From assembly GCA_920105625.2 (NCBI GenBank), contig OV050030.1, positions 93,564,652 through 93,628,651 of the forward strand: 64,000 bases of DNA. The letters run 5' to 3'. This DNA comes from Clusia tigrina. Its lineage: Eukaryota > Arthropoda > Insecta > Diptera > Clusiidae. Shown here in pieces: positions 22,288 to 34,799 of this stretch. Numbering within the stretch: the stretch's first letter is position 1; the number at the start of each line of letters is the position of its first letter. The notes beneath the pieces are model-generated. The model saw only the letters and a program-made list of their open reading frames with translations. It was not told the origin of the DNA and made no database searches. The translations under genes were made by a program, and so were the position numbers.

Positions 22288-23832
22288 GAAAGCGAGTACA
22301 GAAGTCTGAAGTCGGGTTAGACCGACTTCGAAATATCCTTCACCTTTTCTTGTGCATGCGAGTTCAACAATGAGGATGTTTTCGTCATAAATCATCATTA
22401 GGAGCATATCACGGTAATTTTTGGTAGGGTACCTTGAAATGATTATATCGGCCTCATTTCTTGTGTATGACTTTCTAGTGTCAATATAACCACTAATATA
22501 AATTTCGTCAAAAATATTGTGTAGGTCTAAAGTTATATTTGTTTTAAGTGGGGTCCCCAAAGTTCTTTATATGGGAGTGAGGCGTATCCTTGCTCTGATC
22601 GACCTCGAATCTTGTATATGACTTTGCAATACCACGCCCATTTTCTGTGTGGTGTTTAATGTTAGTTCGCGCAACATTGCTGTGAAATTTCGTTGATAAA
22701 TCTTGAATAGGAACCTAGTAATGATTTTTGGTTAATTGTGGGCGTGGCAGTAGTAATAATCTGCCCATATTGGGAATGCATGCTAGTACAGACCCAGTGT
22801 AAACATATACCAATTTTTTTCATATAGCATCACTAGAAGTATAGATAGGGTAATTGCCTTTAAGTGGGGTCCCCAAAAATCATTATATGGGAGGGAGGCG
22901 TATTCTTCCTCTGATCGACCCCGAATCTTGTATATGGCGTTGTAGGGTCCATATACGTACTAATATATAATTTCGTCCAAAAATATTGTATAGGTCGTAA
23001 GTTCGTAAGGCTGTATAAAAAACATGCCCATTTTTGTATGGTGTTTAATGTTAGCACCCGCAACATTCCTGTGAAATTTGATTGATAAATTTTTAATAGG
23101 AACACAGTAATGATTTTTGGTTAATTGTGGCCGTGGCAGTTGTATTATGATTTCCATATTCTGCAAACACACTATGGACCCCATGTATGTTTCTGCCAAT
23201 TTTTATTGCGCTGGCATCAATACGAGCATAGATAGGCTAATTTTAGACCCAAAAGTGAGCGTGTCTTTTCTCTGATCAGCCCCATTTGTTGCAGATAGCT
23301 CTATAATGTCCACTTCCCTCAAAATTTCGTCCATAAATCTCTACCGGATCTTAAGTTATTAAAATTTGTAAAAAGTGGGCGTGGCAGTAAATATATACCG
23401 CCCACTTTTTGAATAGTGTTTAGTAGGACCCACGTCTCCATAACTGCCAAATAATGTCACGATTCCGTCAATTGTACCAAAGTTATTTATAGTCATTTTA
23501 AAAATGGTGAAAAAAGTTCCTTATATGAGAGGTAGGTGTGGTCATTGTCCAAATCGGCCCAATCAGCAATCTGGTTCTGTATCTTTGTCCAGACAATACT
23601 TTTGCAAAATTTCAGTAAGATAGCTCTAACGGTATAGAAAGAAAAAAATGGACACAGACGGACAGACGGACAGACACACAGACGTACGGACAAAAAAAGA
23701 AAGTGATTCTTATTATATCTGTATATATATGTCCATACCTACCACGCCTCCTTCTCGAAGTTGCAACCCCTCTCAAAAGCACAAAATTAGTATACCCTAT
23801 TTACCTTTTTTAAAGGTAAAGGGTATAAAAAG
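22288..23832 (+). repeat. 1.5-kb interspersed non-coding repeat, copy 1
   Basis: This copy runs from GAGTACAGAAGTCTGAAGTC to AAGGGTATAAAA and matches 39849-41309 along its length in the same orientation. It starts with a hairpin (GAAGTCGG, then CCGACTTC) and contains internal units of about 300 bases, each with a GGGAGG-GGCGTAT-CTCTGATCGACC block (22560-22620 and 22880-22940) and GGGCGTGGCAGT boxes. Near the end is a GACGGACAGACGGACAGAC run (23650-23690), and it closes with TAGTATACCCTATTTACC and GGTAAAGGGTATA. Dispersed fly repeats with GGGCGTGGC boxes, a GACGGACAGACGG run and a GGGTATA end look similar. It has no coding capacity; short open frames here are incidental. Confidence 0.85.
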
Positions 23833-23933
23833 TGTTCAGGAAGAAAAGGAGAAGGCGAAAGCTAAGTAGTATTGTTATGTTTATAGAACCCGTTGTATTA
23901 TTTTTGATAAATTTCAGTGAAATAACAATAGAA

Positions 23934-24901
<968 letters not shown>

Positions 24902-25490
24902 TACAGTGGAATTCGCTTATACACATATATTTAGTTGCACAACTTTTTTGGACAATAACGCTAATTCTACTCTAAAGCGAATTTTGTTATATGCCACTTT
25001 TTGGTATATAAATGATTTCATATATAATCAATAAATGCGACTGTAAATGAAAGTCCAAATATATGGTAATGGTAATTCCCCGACAGAAAAACAGTATGTA
25101 CTGCCAATTGTTTTCACATATTGACAGTGTTGCCACATGGAGGATTCCTATCAAATCTAATTGTCAAATTGGGCAATACAACATAGAGGATTCGCATCAA
25201 ATCTAATTGTCAAATTCGGTAACACTTATTACGAATCCGAGTTTATATGTTTTTAAAAGCTAAAATTTTCAGAGTGGTCTATATATTTAATATTTTATAT
25301 TAAGTTGTTGTTTTAAATTCGACAAATATATGGCATATATGCGAAATTCGTCTATATGTGAAATGGATTATATAACAAACCGCCGGTATGAAATTCAGTA
25401 TATGATGGTAACAAAACCATTGTTTTTGGAGTACGAGTATATCCGAAATTCTCCTATATGTGGAATGGACTATAAGCGAATTTCACTGTA
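24902..25490. mobile_element. MITE of Tc1/mariner-pogo type with TA target duplication
   Basis: The left end TA-CAGTGGAATTCGCTTATA (24902-24921) and the right end TATAAGCGAATTTCACTG-TA (25471-25490) are inverted copies with one mismatch over 20 bases, flanked by TA. The interior (585 bases) has no ORF of note. It contains a tandem duplication of about 58 bases at 25131-25230 (GAGGATTC and ATCAAATCTAATTGTCAAATT occur twice) and several inexact echoes of the terminal repeat near 24970, 25340-25380 and 25440-25490. CAGT ends with TA duplication fit non-autonomous Tc1/mariner or pogo elements. Confidence 0.85.
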
Positions 25491-25894
25491 AATATTATCG
25501 CATAGAGATTTTTCTTATTATTATTATTCTGTATTATATTATTAATCCCTTTTACTACTAAGAAATACTATAAAGTGTTAACATCTTTTATTCTAATTGT
25601 TCCTTTTTAGCTTTTACGATTCCAATTTCGTACTATGGAATTTTGGTCACAAATTCGCCCGTTTTTTCAGAATGAACTCACATACATAAGCTTTTTTTCA
25701 TACGGAAAAAAATGTATCGTTTAAGTTACACCCGTATGCTTTTAAGCACACATTTATTTAACTTAAAAATGTCACAAACTTATTCATGTATCATCATTCA
25801 TTTCAATGTTTTAAAAGTATTTCAATGTTTTAAAAGCTTTAAAAGCTATATAAAAAATCAATATCACAATCATTTTTATATATGTGTGTGTACA
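25491..25894. other. AT-rich spacer, no gene seen
   Basis: AT-rich sequence with ATT runs near 25515. A small direct repeat (TTTCAATGTTTTAAAAG twice) lies at 25801-25837. No coding similarity is seen. Confidence 0.5.
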
Positions 25895-26504
25895 TATACT
25901 CTTAGAGAGTGGATAGTTACAATGCATAAGACTATGATCATTCAGTCAGAGTTTGGCAAAATAGTTCTCACAAAACATGTCAATAGAGGAACACCACAAG
26001 GCGGGGTAATTTCACCACTATTGTGGCTACTGGTCATTGACAACATACTTAGCATACTAGAAGGCCAAATACTTAAGTGTTATATTGGATCCCAAATTAA
26101 TTGGAGAACTAATATAGAGTAACGGGTCAGGAAGTCCTATATAGCCTGCTACTCATGCAAAAGAATGTTCGGGAAAAAATGGGAACTACATCCACATATC
26201 ACTCATTGGATGTACGAATCAATCGTGCATCCAATACTCACTTACGGCTCAATAGTTTGGTGGCTAGATATGAGCTATATTGTTCAGAGACTCATTAGAG
26301 TTCAAAGAGCAGCTGCGAGCATGTCCTTCGGAGGCACTCAATGTAATGCTACAGCTTCTCCTGAATGGCCTTTATATTTAAAATTTGGACTGCAATAGTG
26401 CACTAATGTTAATGCTGGGCTGAGCGACCATATGGTCATGGAAGGGTACTAAACGCAATGCCGAGAGAACTAAACAAAATAACAACTGACTACATAGTAT
26501 CATA
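25895..26504 (+). pseudogene. LINE B fragment, copy 1: RT core and thumb
   Basis: On plus, NRGTPQGGVISPLLWLLVID is the RT strand just before the catalytic YADD. After ILEGQ the sequence jumps over the YADD segment to LKCYIGSQINWRTNIE and then continues with a stop to SYIACYSCKRMFGKKWEL and HPILTYGSIVWW. The stretch 26115-26504 is a close duplicate of 31740-32133 in LINE B, copy 2. Compared with copy 2 it lacks about 33 bases around 26310. Clearly a dead fragment. Confidence 0.8.
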
Positions 26505-26586
26505 AGCTTTATCACACGCTAACATGTTTAACTGCTCCATACAATCCAAAAACGAAAAAATTCGTCAAACTAATCAAACTATCACG
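26505..26586 (+). pseudogene. gypsy gag sliver fused to LINE B copy 1
   Basis: From AGCTTTATCACACGC to ATCAAACTATCACG the sequence matches 33023-33104 in the gag of the gypsy element lying within LINE B copy 2. The LINE-to-gag join therefore skips the 889 bases that separate the same two points in copy 2, including the 5' LTR. Confidence 0.82.
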
Positions 26587-27017
26587 TTCTCATTTATGCC
26601 CAATACTCTTCTGGGGTGTAATGTAGATCGCCTCCACGCGGTGCACCCTGGTAATGCTAAATGGTCTACACTCCCCCAGGTGATACTGTTTTCCTGCACG
26701 GGAGTTCAGTAGCACCAATTGGCACGACCCCCATCCTTCGTCCCCGGACTTCTCTCTGGACCAATGTCCATATTCTGAATGCCCTGGGCTGGTAGCTGTA
26801 ATTTTCTGAACCTAGCTGTCTCAAAGTACATTCGACGTATGTTACCGTTAAGTCGGTAGAGTGGATTCGGTTAAGTGGAATTCGCCATTAGCACTGATCT
26901 GACTCTGAGCACTTGACACCATAAGGGCTTATGCCAACCCTCGCATGGCCTCCCTGCTTGCATAGATAAACATGGGACCATACTTAGTGAGCATACATTC
27001 GGACTGAGATAGCGGCT

Positions 27018-28265
27018 TTGAATGGGGACCCTTCTTGCATGAACACAACAAAAACTAAAAACACAAACACAAACAAAATTTCCGCGCCTATCCCCTCTGG
27101 GACGCGCAAACCCCTGGCTAGGCAAATGCCCACCAGCAACACCCCCGCCCTTGGTTCGAAGTCAAGCAGCATAACCACTGCCCCTTCAACAAGCACCACA
27201 GCTTCGGCTAATAAGCCATTTAAGAGCTCTTCGCTGTCACCAGGCTCTTCAGCGGCTGCCAAGGTATTGATTCACAAACCAGCAGCAGTCGCTCCGCCTA
27301 AGCCCTCTTCAGCTAACGCCTCGATATTGCCTTACAAGTCGATGGAAACTGCTCCCCGTACCGCTCCTCCTTCAGGTACACCCTCAAAGTGAACCCGAGT
27401 ACTAGGACGTACAGGACGCGTAGAGCGGCTTACCGTATTTTGACGAAGCTCAACGGTACAGAACCTTTTCAACTGTCATAATACGACAAAGACAAGCTTG
27501 AGTGGGCAAAGGCACACACTGATGTGCGTGTCCCCTCCTCCACTGCACAAGCAGCCGGTAACTCCAAGAGGCACAGATCAGCCGATCGCCCGGGCCAATC
27601 CACCCAAAGCATCCCTTAGCGCGTAAGGTTGGCTACCCCCAAGCTCAAGCTCACGAAACCGCTTAGTGAGATTGTGAAAGAGAACCTCACATGGGCTGTG
27701 GTCGACTCTGCCAATGCCGATGGGACCATTACTCCTGCCAGTTGGAGACAGGTCGAAATGGCGCTGTTACCAATTTTCGTTGAGGTCATGTCCCTCCACC
27801 CTGGTCCTTCACCCAGCTGCCGTGACGTAGGGTGGTATGAAGGACATATTAAGATCATATCTTGCTCGAACCAACGCTCGGCGGATCTATATAAGGTAGC
27901 GATCAATAGGGTAGGTGAGATCTGGCCGGGTGCAAAGCTCAACGCTGTACCTTTGGACCAGGTTCCCCAACGCCCTCGCTCCAAAACATGGCTTGCTGCC
28001 GAGCCCTCTAAGCCTGAGGCAATCTTAAAGATCCTCAAGCTCAACAATACCGATCTTCCCACCGATGGCTGGAAGGTCGCGAAAGTTGGTGACCACAAGG
28101 GCACTTTACGTGAGGTCACCATCATTTTGAACGAGCAATCCCTTGCTCCCATCGAGGGGTGATTAACTATGGCTTTTTAGCTATCACTCTCCGCATCTAC
28201 AAGTGCGATGCCCAAGCCCCCCAACAGCCTCCCCCAGCTGGTGCTCTCCCACAAGATACTGCCAA
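27018..28265 (+). pseudogene. LINE C ORF1 (low-complexity N-terminus, DUF4780-like C-terminus)
   Basis: The first part (27018-27392) is rich in Ser, Thr, Pro and Ala and stops at 27390. After a degraded stretch a clean frame runs 27629-28162: IVKENLTWAVVDSANADG, the GWYEGHIKIISCSNQRSA region, DLYKVAINRVGEIWPGAKL, VPQRPRSKTWLAAEPSKPEA and DLPTDGWKVAKVGDHKG. This is the conserved C-terminal domain of ORF1 in this LINE group, resembling DUF4780. A stop at 28160 and a frameshift split off the final INYGFLAITLRIYK-like piece. The presumed role is binding of element RNA in the retrotransposition particle. The sequence jumps at about 28265 straight into the middle of the endonuclease. Confidence 0.68.
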
Positions 28266-28274
28266 TGAGCTTAG

Positions 28275-31200
28275 TTGCAGATTCCGCTAATCATCGGCGT
28301 CGATGCCAATGCCCATCACGAAATATGGGGCAGCTGCGGCACAAATGATCAAGGTGAGTGTCTTTTCGACTTTATCCATTCAAATAACTTAGGAATTGCT
28401 AACCGGGGAAATGAGCCGACCTTCCTTACATCCATCAGGAAGGAAGTGCTTGACAGCGATAACTACTCCAACATGATAAGCAGTTGGTTCGTCTGCCAGG
28501 AATGCTCCTTTTCGGACCACTGCTATATCACCTTTGCCATTGACTCGAGGGAGACTACAGGCAATACGGGATCTATTAAACCAGACAAAAGAAAAAACAC
28601 GAACTGGCCTCTTTTCCGGCTCAAACTGGGGTCATGCTTAGCAACGACTCCCCCCATTATCCACAACTGTCACGACATTGATCGGGCGGTCGACGATCTG
28701 ACCACAGCTTTTAAAAAAGCCACTCATATATCTTGCATCACTCCTGAACAACGGGGCAAACCTAAACCTCCGTGGTGGAACTCGGAAATTGCAAGCCTTC
28801 GCAAAACTTGTAGAATGCTTTTCAACAAAGCTAAAGTTACAGCTGATTGGACCCCTTTCAAAAATAAACAAAAATAATTTAAATACGCCATTTGGCGAGG
28901 GAAACGGGCTTCATGGAGGGAATTTTGCGAAAGAAAAGTCGACGTCCGACGCTAGCCGTCTTCAAAAAATTCTACACTCCTCTAACAAAGCCCTTGACTG
29001 TATCCAAAAACCAGATGGCAGCTGGACTCACTCAAGCGCCGAAACAATTGATAACCTGCTAGACACCCACTTCCCAGGGAGTTTAGCCTCAGGGGATCAA
29101 GCACTCTACCACGTGGAGCAGGTTTCCCATGATAGCCTCTCCACATTCCAAGTGACAAACAGTCACCTTGAATGGTCCATTCAAACCTTTAAGCCATACA
29201 AGTCCCCCGGACCGGACGGCATCATTCCTGCCGATATCCAAAATGGGGAAGAGATTATCCTTCCATGGCTGCTACAAATATATAATTCAAGCCTCAGATT
29301 GCAATATATTCCCTTACGCTGGCGCACGGCTCGGGTCGTCTTTATCCCGAAAGTTGGAAAAGCCTCACACACCAAATCCTTTCTTCTTAAGGTTCTAGAA
29401 AGAGCTCTTGACCTACATATCAGGACATCGATCTTTTCTCTCTGCATGTCAACACGCCTACTCTAAAGACAAGTCGGTTGAAACAGCACTTCATTCCCTC
29501 ATTTCTCAAGTTGACAAATTCTTGACGTTCGAGGAAATCACATTTGCCATATTTCTGGACATCGAGGGAGCATTCAACAATGTATGCCCCAACGCTGTCA
29601 TATCCGCACTCTATAATCTTAGCCTGAATTCAGGCCTTCTTAAATTTATAGAGCTTCTACTAAAATCTGGAATTATCACTTTCTCCATCGGCAGTGCCCA
29701 ATCAAGGAGGATGGTTAACAGGGGCACGCCACAAGGGAGTGTTTTATCACCCCTCCTCTGGAACCTGGCAGTTAACACACTACTGGTGAGACTGGAATCT
29801 ACTGGATGCAAAGTGATAGCCTATGCGGACGACATAGCAATCGCGGCATCCGGCAAATTCCCCCAAACACTTTCCGAAAAACTTAACTATTCACTCTCTA
29901 TTGTGTCGAACTGGTGTCGCGAATTCGACCTTGGGGTTAACCCATCCAAAACCGAGACTATGCTTTTCACTAGGAAGTATAAAATTCCAAGGTTTACAAT
30001 GCCTAGTCTAAAAGGCACTCCGCTCTCTTTGAGCACACACGTTAAGTACTTAGGCCTGATTCTCGAACCAAAGCTTAATTGGATAGCCAATATAGCTGAG
30101 AGGGCACGTAATGCAATAAACCCTATTTGCTGCTGTAAAATAGCAGTTGGTGCACGATGGGGACTTCGTCCTCGAGTCGTGCTCTGGCTCTACACGGCCA
30201 TCGTTGAACCAAACCTGTTATACGGGTCGGTCTTCTGGTCTCAAGCTATGGAAAAAGCCTGCAATATCAAACCCCTCCATAAAATCAGAAGATGCATTGC
30301 TCTACTGATCACTGGCGCCCTTCGTAGCACACCTACGAAAGCCCTTTTTGCCATGCTGCACTGGCTCCCTTCGGGGCTCCTGGTTAAGCAATAAGCCAAG
30401 TTGACAGCGATTAGACTTAACGCTGTTTCGCACTGGCGCATAACCCTCACGGGCCATGCCTCTACTTTGAATCAGGGTCTACCTGTACCCAACTTTATCA
30501 ACTACATGTCGGTCTATCCCGATTTGAACAGGGAATTCGATCTCACTATTCCAAGCAGAAACGACTAGACTTCAAAAGACCTAATTGTCGGTGAAACAGT
30601 CGAAATCTACACCGACGGTTCCAAGCTTGGGGGTAGAGTCGGCAGCGGTATCTATTCTGCCAAACTGGACTTAAACATCTCCCTACATCTCCCAGACCAT
30701 TGCAGCGTTTTTCAAGCTGAAGTCATGGCCATTTATCACGCAGCCAAATGAATGCTGAGTAGTGATATCGGCGCAGTCGACTTATCTATCTTCTCAGACA
30801 GCCAGGCCACCATTAAGTCTTATTTTGGCTCCACGGTCACATCAAGACTAGTTCATGAATGTCGAACATCTTTAAATGAGCTCGCAAGTTACTCTCGGGT
30901 GCACCTAATCTGGGTTCCCGGACACAGCGAAATCCCGGGAAACTGCGAGGCGGACGAGCTTGCCAAGGCAGGCACGCTAATCCACGACATTCACCCCTCT
31001 GTAAACATCGGCATTCCACTGGCAACAGCCAAGCTCGAAATCAATCTGAAATATCTGGCTGACGTGGAAACCTGCCACACGGCTAGAGTAACTTGGGCAA
31101 GAATGGACAAAAATAGAACCCATCAACTTCTTCGACCTGATCGCGTATCACTGTCGACAACTGTGCCGGTTTTGACCGGCCACTGCATAATGGCACGCAG

Positions 31201-31390
31201 AAAGACTGGGCCTACCCTCAAATGATTTTTGCAGAGGCTGTGGCTCCGAGGAGGAGGACGAGACGGTTTTCCACCTCTTATGCCACTGCCCATCCCTGCG
31301 CAGAAGAAGAATTCGCACCTTTGGTGCCCCATTTCTTACAAGCCTGACAGAGCTGTCATCCATTAATATTATCAAAGTATCAGGATGGTT
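28275..31390 (+). pseudogene. LINE C ORF2: endonuclease half, reverse transcriptase, RNase H, finger
   Basis: The endonuclease starts in its second half (IIGVDANAHHEIWGSCG, then FSDHCYITFAID), so the catalytic E region is deleted. RT: KPPWWNSEIASLRKTCR, a frameshift near 28870, then SPGPDGIIPADIQNG (29168-29230) and VVFIPKVGKASHT, where the RPISL segment is missing and SFLLKVLERALDLHI follows. The 29408-30394 frame has HAYSKDKSVETALH, FLDIEGAFNNV, NRGTPQGSVLSPLLWN, AYADDIAIAASG and KYLGLILEPKLNW. RNase H (about 30600-31000) keeps YTDGS, FQAE, FSDSQ and EADELA, with a TGA after HAAK at 30750. The finger reads CRGCGSEEEDE, HLLCHC (31230-31300). RT residues look intact, but ORF2 as a whole is broken in several places. 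Confidence 0.85.
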
Positions 31391-31577
31391 TCCTGCAACA
31401 TGACGGGGGAGTCGTACCTTTCCTGGCGCTGTCCTTGCGATGACTATCACCATCCCAAGTAAGGGAACTTTTTAGTCAGTGCTTGAACGCCGCCACACCG
31501 TGGTATCACAATGGGCCATTATGTGTGCTCAAGTGTACTTTAGCAAACTGGGCGGCCACTCCTACCTACCTACTTAC

Positions 31578-32357
31578 GTGATATTGTGCAAAAGGAGCTG
31601 GACAAACTGAATTCCTGGGACATAGGATGTGGACTAGGTGTGAATCCAACAAGACAAAAATTCCGATCTTTAAGCTTCCAACTCTTAATGCACGACAGCT
31701 AAAACTTGAAGAGAAGGCCAAATACTTAAGTGTTATATTGTCCTATGTAGCCTTCTACTCATGCAAAAGAATGTTCGGGGAAAAATGGGAACTCGTCCCC
31801 ATATCTCTCATTGGATGTACGAATCAATCGTGCATCCAATACTCACTTACGGCTCAATAGTTTGGTGGCTAGATAAGGGCTATATTGTTCAGAGACTCAG
31901 TAGAGTTCAAAGAGCAGCTGGCGCTGGCGTTGCAGGGTCCCTGCGAACATGTCCTTCGGAGGCACTCAATGTAATGCTACAGCTTCTCCTGAATGGCCTT
32001 TATATTTAAAATTTGGACTGCAATAGTGCACTAATGTTAATGCTGGGCTGAGCGACCATATGGTCATGGAAGGGTACTAAACGCAATGCCGAGAGAACTA
32101 AACCAAATAACAATTGACTACATAGTATCATAAATAGACTTAAAAAGGACTTCACGGTTAGATTTCCTTCAAGTAAAGAGTCGTCAAGGCGAAAATTTTA
32201 AACAAATTACGATAGACTTATTTATGCAGACTGGTCCAAAATTGATCTAGGGGCGATGGGGTATTTTCAACACACGCTAACGCATCAATTACTGAGGCTA
32301 CAGTTTTTCAGGCGGAAATTCTCGTAATCAGGGAGGCGTGTCGGCAAATTACCCAAT
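31578..32357 (+). pseudogene. LINE B copy 2, 5' part: RT thumb and first half of RNase H
   Basis: It starts directly after the LINE C tail at RDIVQKELDKLNSW, just past the YADD motif, then GCGLGVNPT and KLEEKAKYLSVIL. A deletion follows, then SCKRMFGEKWEL, HPILTYGSIVWW and RVQRAAGAGVAGSLRTCPS. Further on the plus strand ATVFQAEILVIREACRQIT (32290-32350) is the RNase H segment with its catalytic E. It stops at 32357, where the gypsy 5' LTR begins, and resumes at 37679. Confidence 0.78.
32353..32357. repeat. CCAAT target-site duplication of the gypsy insertion, left
   Basis: CCAAT immediately precedes the TGTT start of the 5' LTR and recurs at 37679-37683 right after the 3' LTR. Confidence 0.7.
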
Positions 32358-32637
32358 TGTTATATATTTTGCCACTACATTTGGCAAACCAATAGCCAAT
32401 AGCATCTCTGATTGGCCGCTTTGGCAAAAGTACGTATTGGGAACACTAGCAATACATGTCGTTCTAACACGCACTTTTTAATTGTTTAAGACGTTTTGTA
32501 GTCACGTTGTTCCATCTAATATTAAATTTGTATTAATTAATTATAAGTTAATCGAAAATAAAGTATAGGAATTTATTATAAATTATCACGTATTTTGACT
32601 ACATTTGAGTCCACTCACCCACATCAAAATACCACAA
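32358..32637 (+). repeat. 5' LTR of the nested gypsy element
   Basis: About 280 bases beginning TGTTATATATTTTGCC. Shared landmarks with the 3' LTR are ATAGCCAATAGCATC, GGCAAAAGTACG, AATACATGTC, TTGTTTAAGACG, TTAATTAATTATAAGTTAA and TATTTTGACTACATTTGAGT. An AATAAA-like signal lies near 32560. The exact 3' end is uncertain by a few bases. Confidence 0.85.
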
Positions 32638-32822
32638 CTAGCGAACGATGCTTACGGATTATATTAATTACAGAGAAGAGATTCATCTGGAAGGTGAGGT
32701 TAAGTACGATTCACGTCTTATTGGCTGAAGGTATATATATATATATATTTTGTACGCTCAAATTACATTTTACATTACACTGCATTTACAATATTGCAAG
32801 ACAGACAAAAATAAATACGAAA

Positions 32823-33620
32823 ATGTCTCAAATTGATGAAACATTAAAAAATCCAACAAAGTTCACATGGCATAAATTTACAATCATTCGATGAAAACAA
32901 TGAAACTTTCGACTCCTATTTACAACGAATTGATAATTATTTGGACCTTAACGGCTGGTCGAACAAAGATGAAGAAGCTGACAATATTTGCGTGAAGATT
33001 TTAGTGAGCTGCTTAAGTCCGAAGCTTTATCACACGCTAACATGTTTAACTGCTCCATTCAATCCAAAAACGAAAAAATTTGTCGAGCCAATCAAACTAT
33101 GACGAACAGCATAAAATTTCTAATCGAATTCAGCACGAAGGAGAGTCCATCTCAAATTTTCAAGCTGATCTTAAGAAGTTATCAACAAACTGCAATTTTA
33201 AATGTACCGGCTGTCAAGTTTGAACGAATTCCGCACACTTACGATCCCAATTGGTCAGAGGAATTCGCGATAACGATATTCGAGAGCAACTGTTACAACA
33301 AGATGCTAGTAAAACTTTTGATGAAGCCGTAAAACTTGCGCTGGCAATTGAATCTTCAAAGCTTGAAAGTAAGGAAATACGGTATCAACAACCACAAGTT
33401 ATTCAAATTTAGAATAATAACAAATATGCTAAAAACCATAACATTACGAAAAAAAACGCTTTTTGTATAAGTGAAAGAATAAAAGGTAAATGTTTCAAAT
33501 CATAAAGCTAACCAATGTTTTGCGAAAAATTTAAAATGCCATAAATATAAGAAAAATGGGCACGATCAAGAAATTTGCCTCAGTAAAAATTTCGCAGAAA
33601 ATAGTGCAATTCAAACCATG
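32823..33620 (+). pseudogene. gypsy gag and nucleocapsid region
   Basis: An ATG at 32823 opens MSQIDETLKNPTKFTWHKF; a frameshift near 32875 continues as FDENNETFDSYLQRIDNYL and NGWSNKDEEADNICVKILVS. Further pieces are FNPKTKKFVEPIK (about 33060-33100), RDNDIREQLLQQD and FDEAVKLALAIESSK. A degraded basic region around 33480-33600 is where CCHC knuckles would be expected; none is intact. Gag would form the capsid. At least five stops or frameshifts are present. Confidence 0.72.
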
Positions 33621-33699
33621 TTAATAAAGAGAGCGATTCAGACTCATTTGAAGACATCAGTACAATACGCATAGTACAAGTAAATAATATTCTAAATAA

Positions 33700-34040
33700 T
33701 AAATCTAAATGTTGAAAATACAAACTGTCGAATGGAAGTGGACACTGGTGCGGCAGTATCTACAATGGCATTACAAGAACAGGAAAAATTACTTCCGAAA
33801 ATAAGATTAGAGCCAACTTCCTAATAATTACGAACCTATACTGGCGAAATACTACATCCGATCGGTAAGGCCAAAGTGAATATTACACACAATAATACAA
33901 AAATACAATCTGAATTATAAATCATTAACGCAAAAGTTGATTCAATTCTTGGAAGAGCCTGGTTGACTGGAAGATACTGGATGACAAAATTCAAAGTATT
34001 CAAAATTGTGCAAGACGAACAAAAGTTTCTGAAACGAGGA
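33700..34040 (+). pseudogene. gypsy aspartic protease remnant
   Basis: CRMEVDTGAAVSTMALQEQ (from about 33728) contains the DTGA catalytic triad of retropepsins, and DSILGRAWL near 33945-33970 matches the conserved closing motif. Two in-frame stops lie between. Directly after it the sequence jumps to the end of RT, so nearly the whole RT is missing. Confidence 0.75.
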
Positions 34041-34650
34041 CATTTTTAGTGCTAGTCAATTACTATCATAAGTTTTTGCCAAAATTGGCTAGTCGATTAC
34101 AACCGATTTATTATCTATTACGAAATGATGTAAAGTTTTTCTGGTCCACCGAATGTGACGAAATTTTTACGAAAATTAAAAAGAGATTACCAGTACTAAA
34201 GTTGTAATACCGGTTGATGACAAATTACCACACAGTGGACGAGGAGCTGTCATTTCTCACCTTGATGCAAATAATAACGAACGTCCAATTGTGTTTACAT
34301 CACGCTCATTAACAAAACCGGAAAAAAATTATTCACTGGTTGATAAAGAAGCTACTGCAATTATTTGGGGGATAAAGAAATTATTTGAATTCTGTTATGG
34401 TCCTAAAATAACCTTAATGACGGACCATAAACAGTTATCTAGAATTTTTCACCCAGATAAAGACCTACCAGCAATGGCAGCTGTTAGATTATTACATTAT
34501 GAGAATTTTTTTCAGGATTTGACTATGATATTCAATATCGAATCACAAAAGATCATAGCAACGCAAATTTTTGTTCAAGATTACCGAATAATTCACCAAA
34601 TGACGAATTTTCATAAGATAATATTGCCATTTTTCAATTTAATTAAATAG
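34040..34650 (+). pseudogene. gypsy RT end and RNase H
   Basis: FLVLVNYYHKFLPKLASRLQ (34050-34110) is the conserved block at the end of Ty3/gypsy RT. RNase H follows: RPIVFTSRSLTKPEKNYSL, KEATAIIWGIKKLFEF and LMTDHKQLSRIFHP (34291-34650). TDHK carries the usual Asp. A stop at about 34205 and the deletion upstream inactivate it. Confidence 0.82.
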
Positions 34651-34799
34651 ATGCAATTCCAGTTACACAAAACGAAATTCAAAGTGAAATTTTATAAAAT
34701 AATTAATGCAGGCAATACTACAACGCATACAATAAGGTGAGAAATTGTCAAATGTCACTATAAAATCATTGTATTTTCAATGGAATCCGAGTTATGATA

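Larger units (their letters stand above)
26587..31577 (+). mobile_element. LINE C: RNase H-bearing non-LTR retrotransposon with ORF1 and ORF2
   Basis: A plus-strand LINE of about 5 kb, the most complete RNase H LINE in the window. The 5' boundary is set where the gag sliver ends, and the leader 26587-27010 has no coding signature. The 3' end, near 31577, closes with CCTACCTACCTACTTA. It lies between LINE B pieces. I could not find a direct target-site duplication. Related to LINE 1 and LINE E. Confidence 0.8.
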
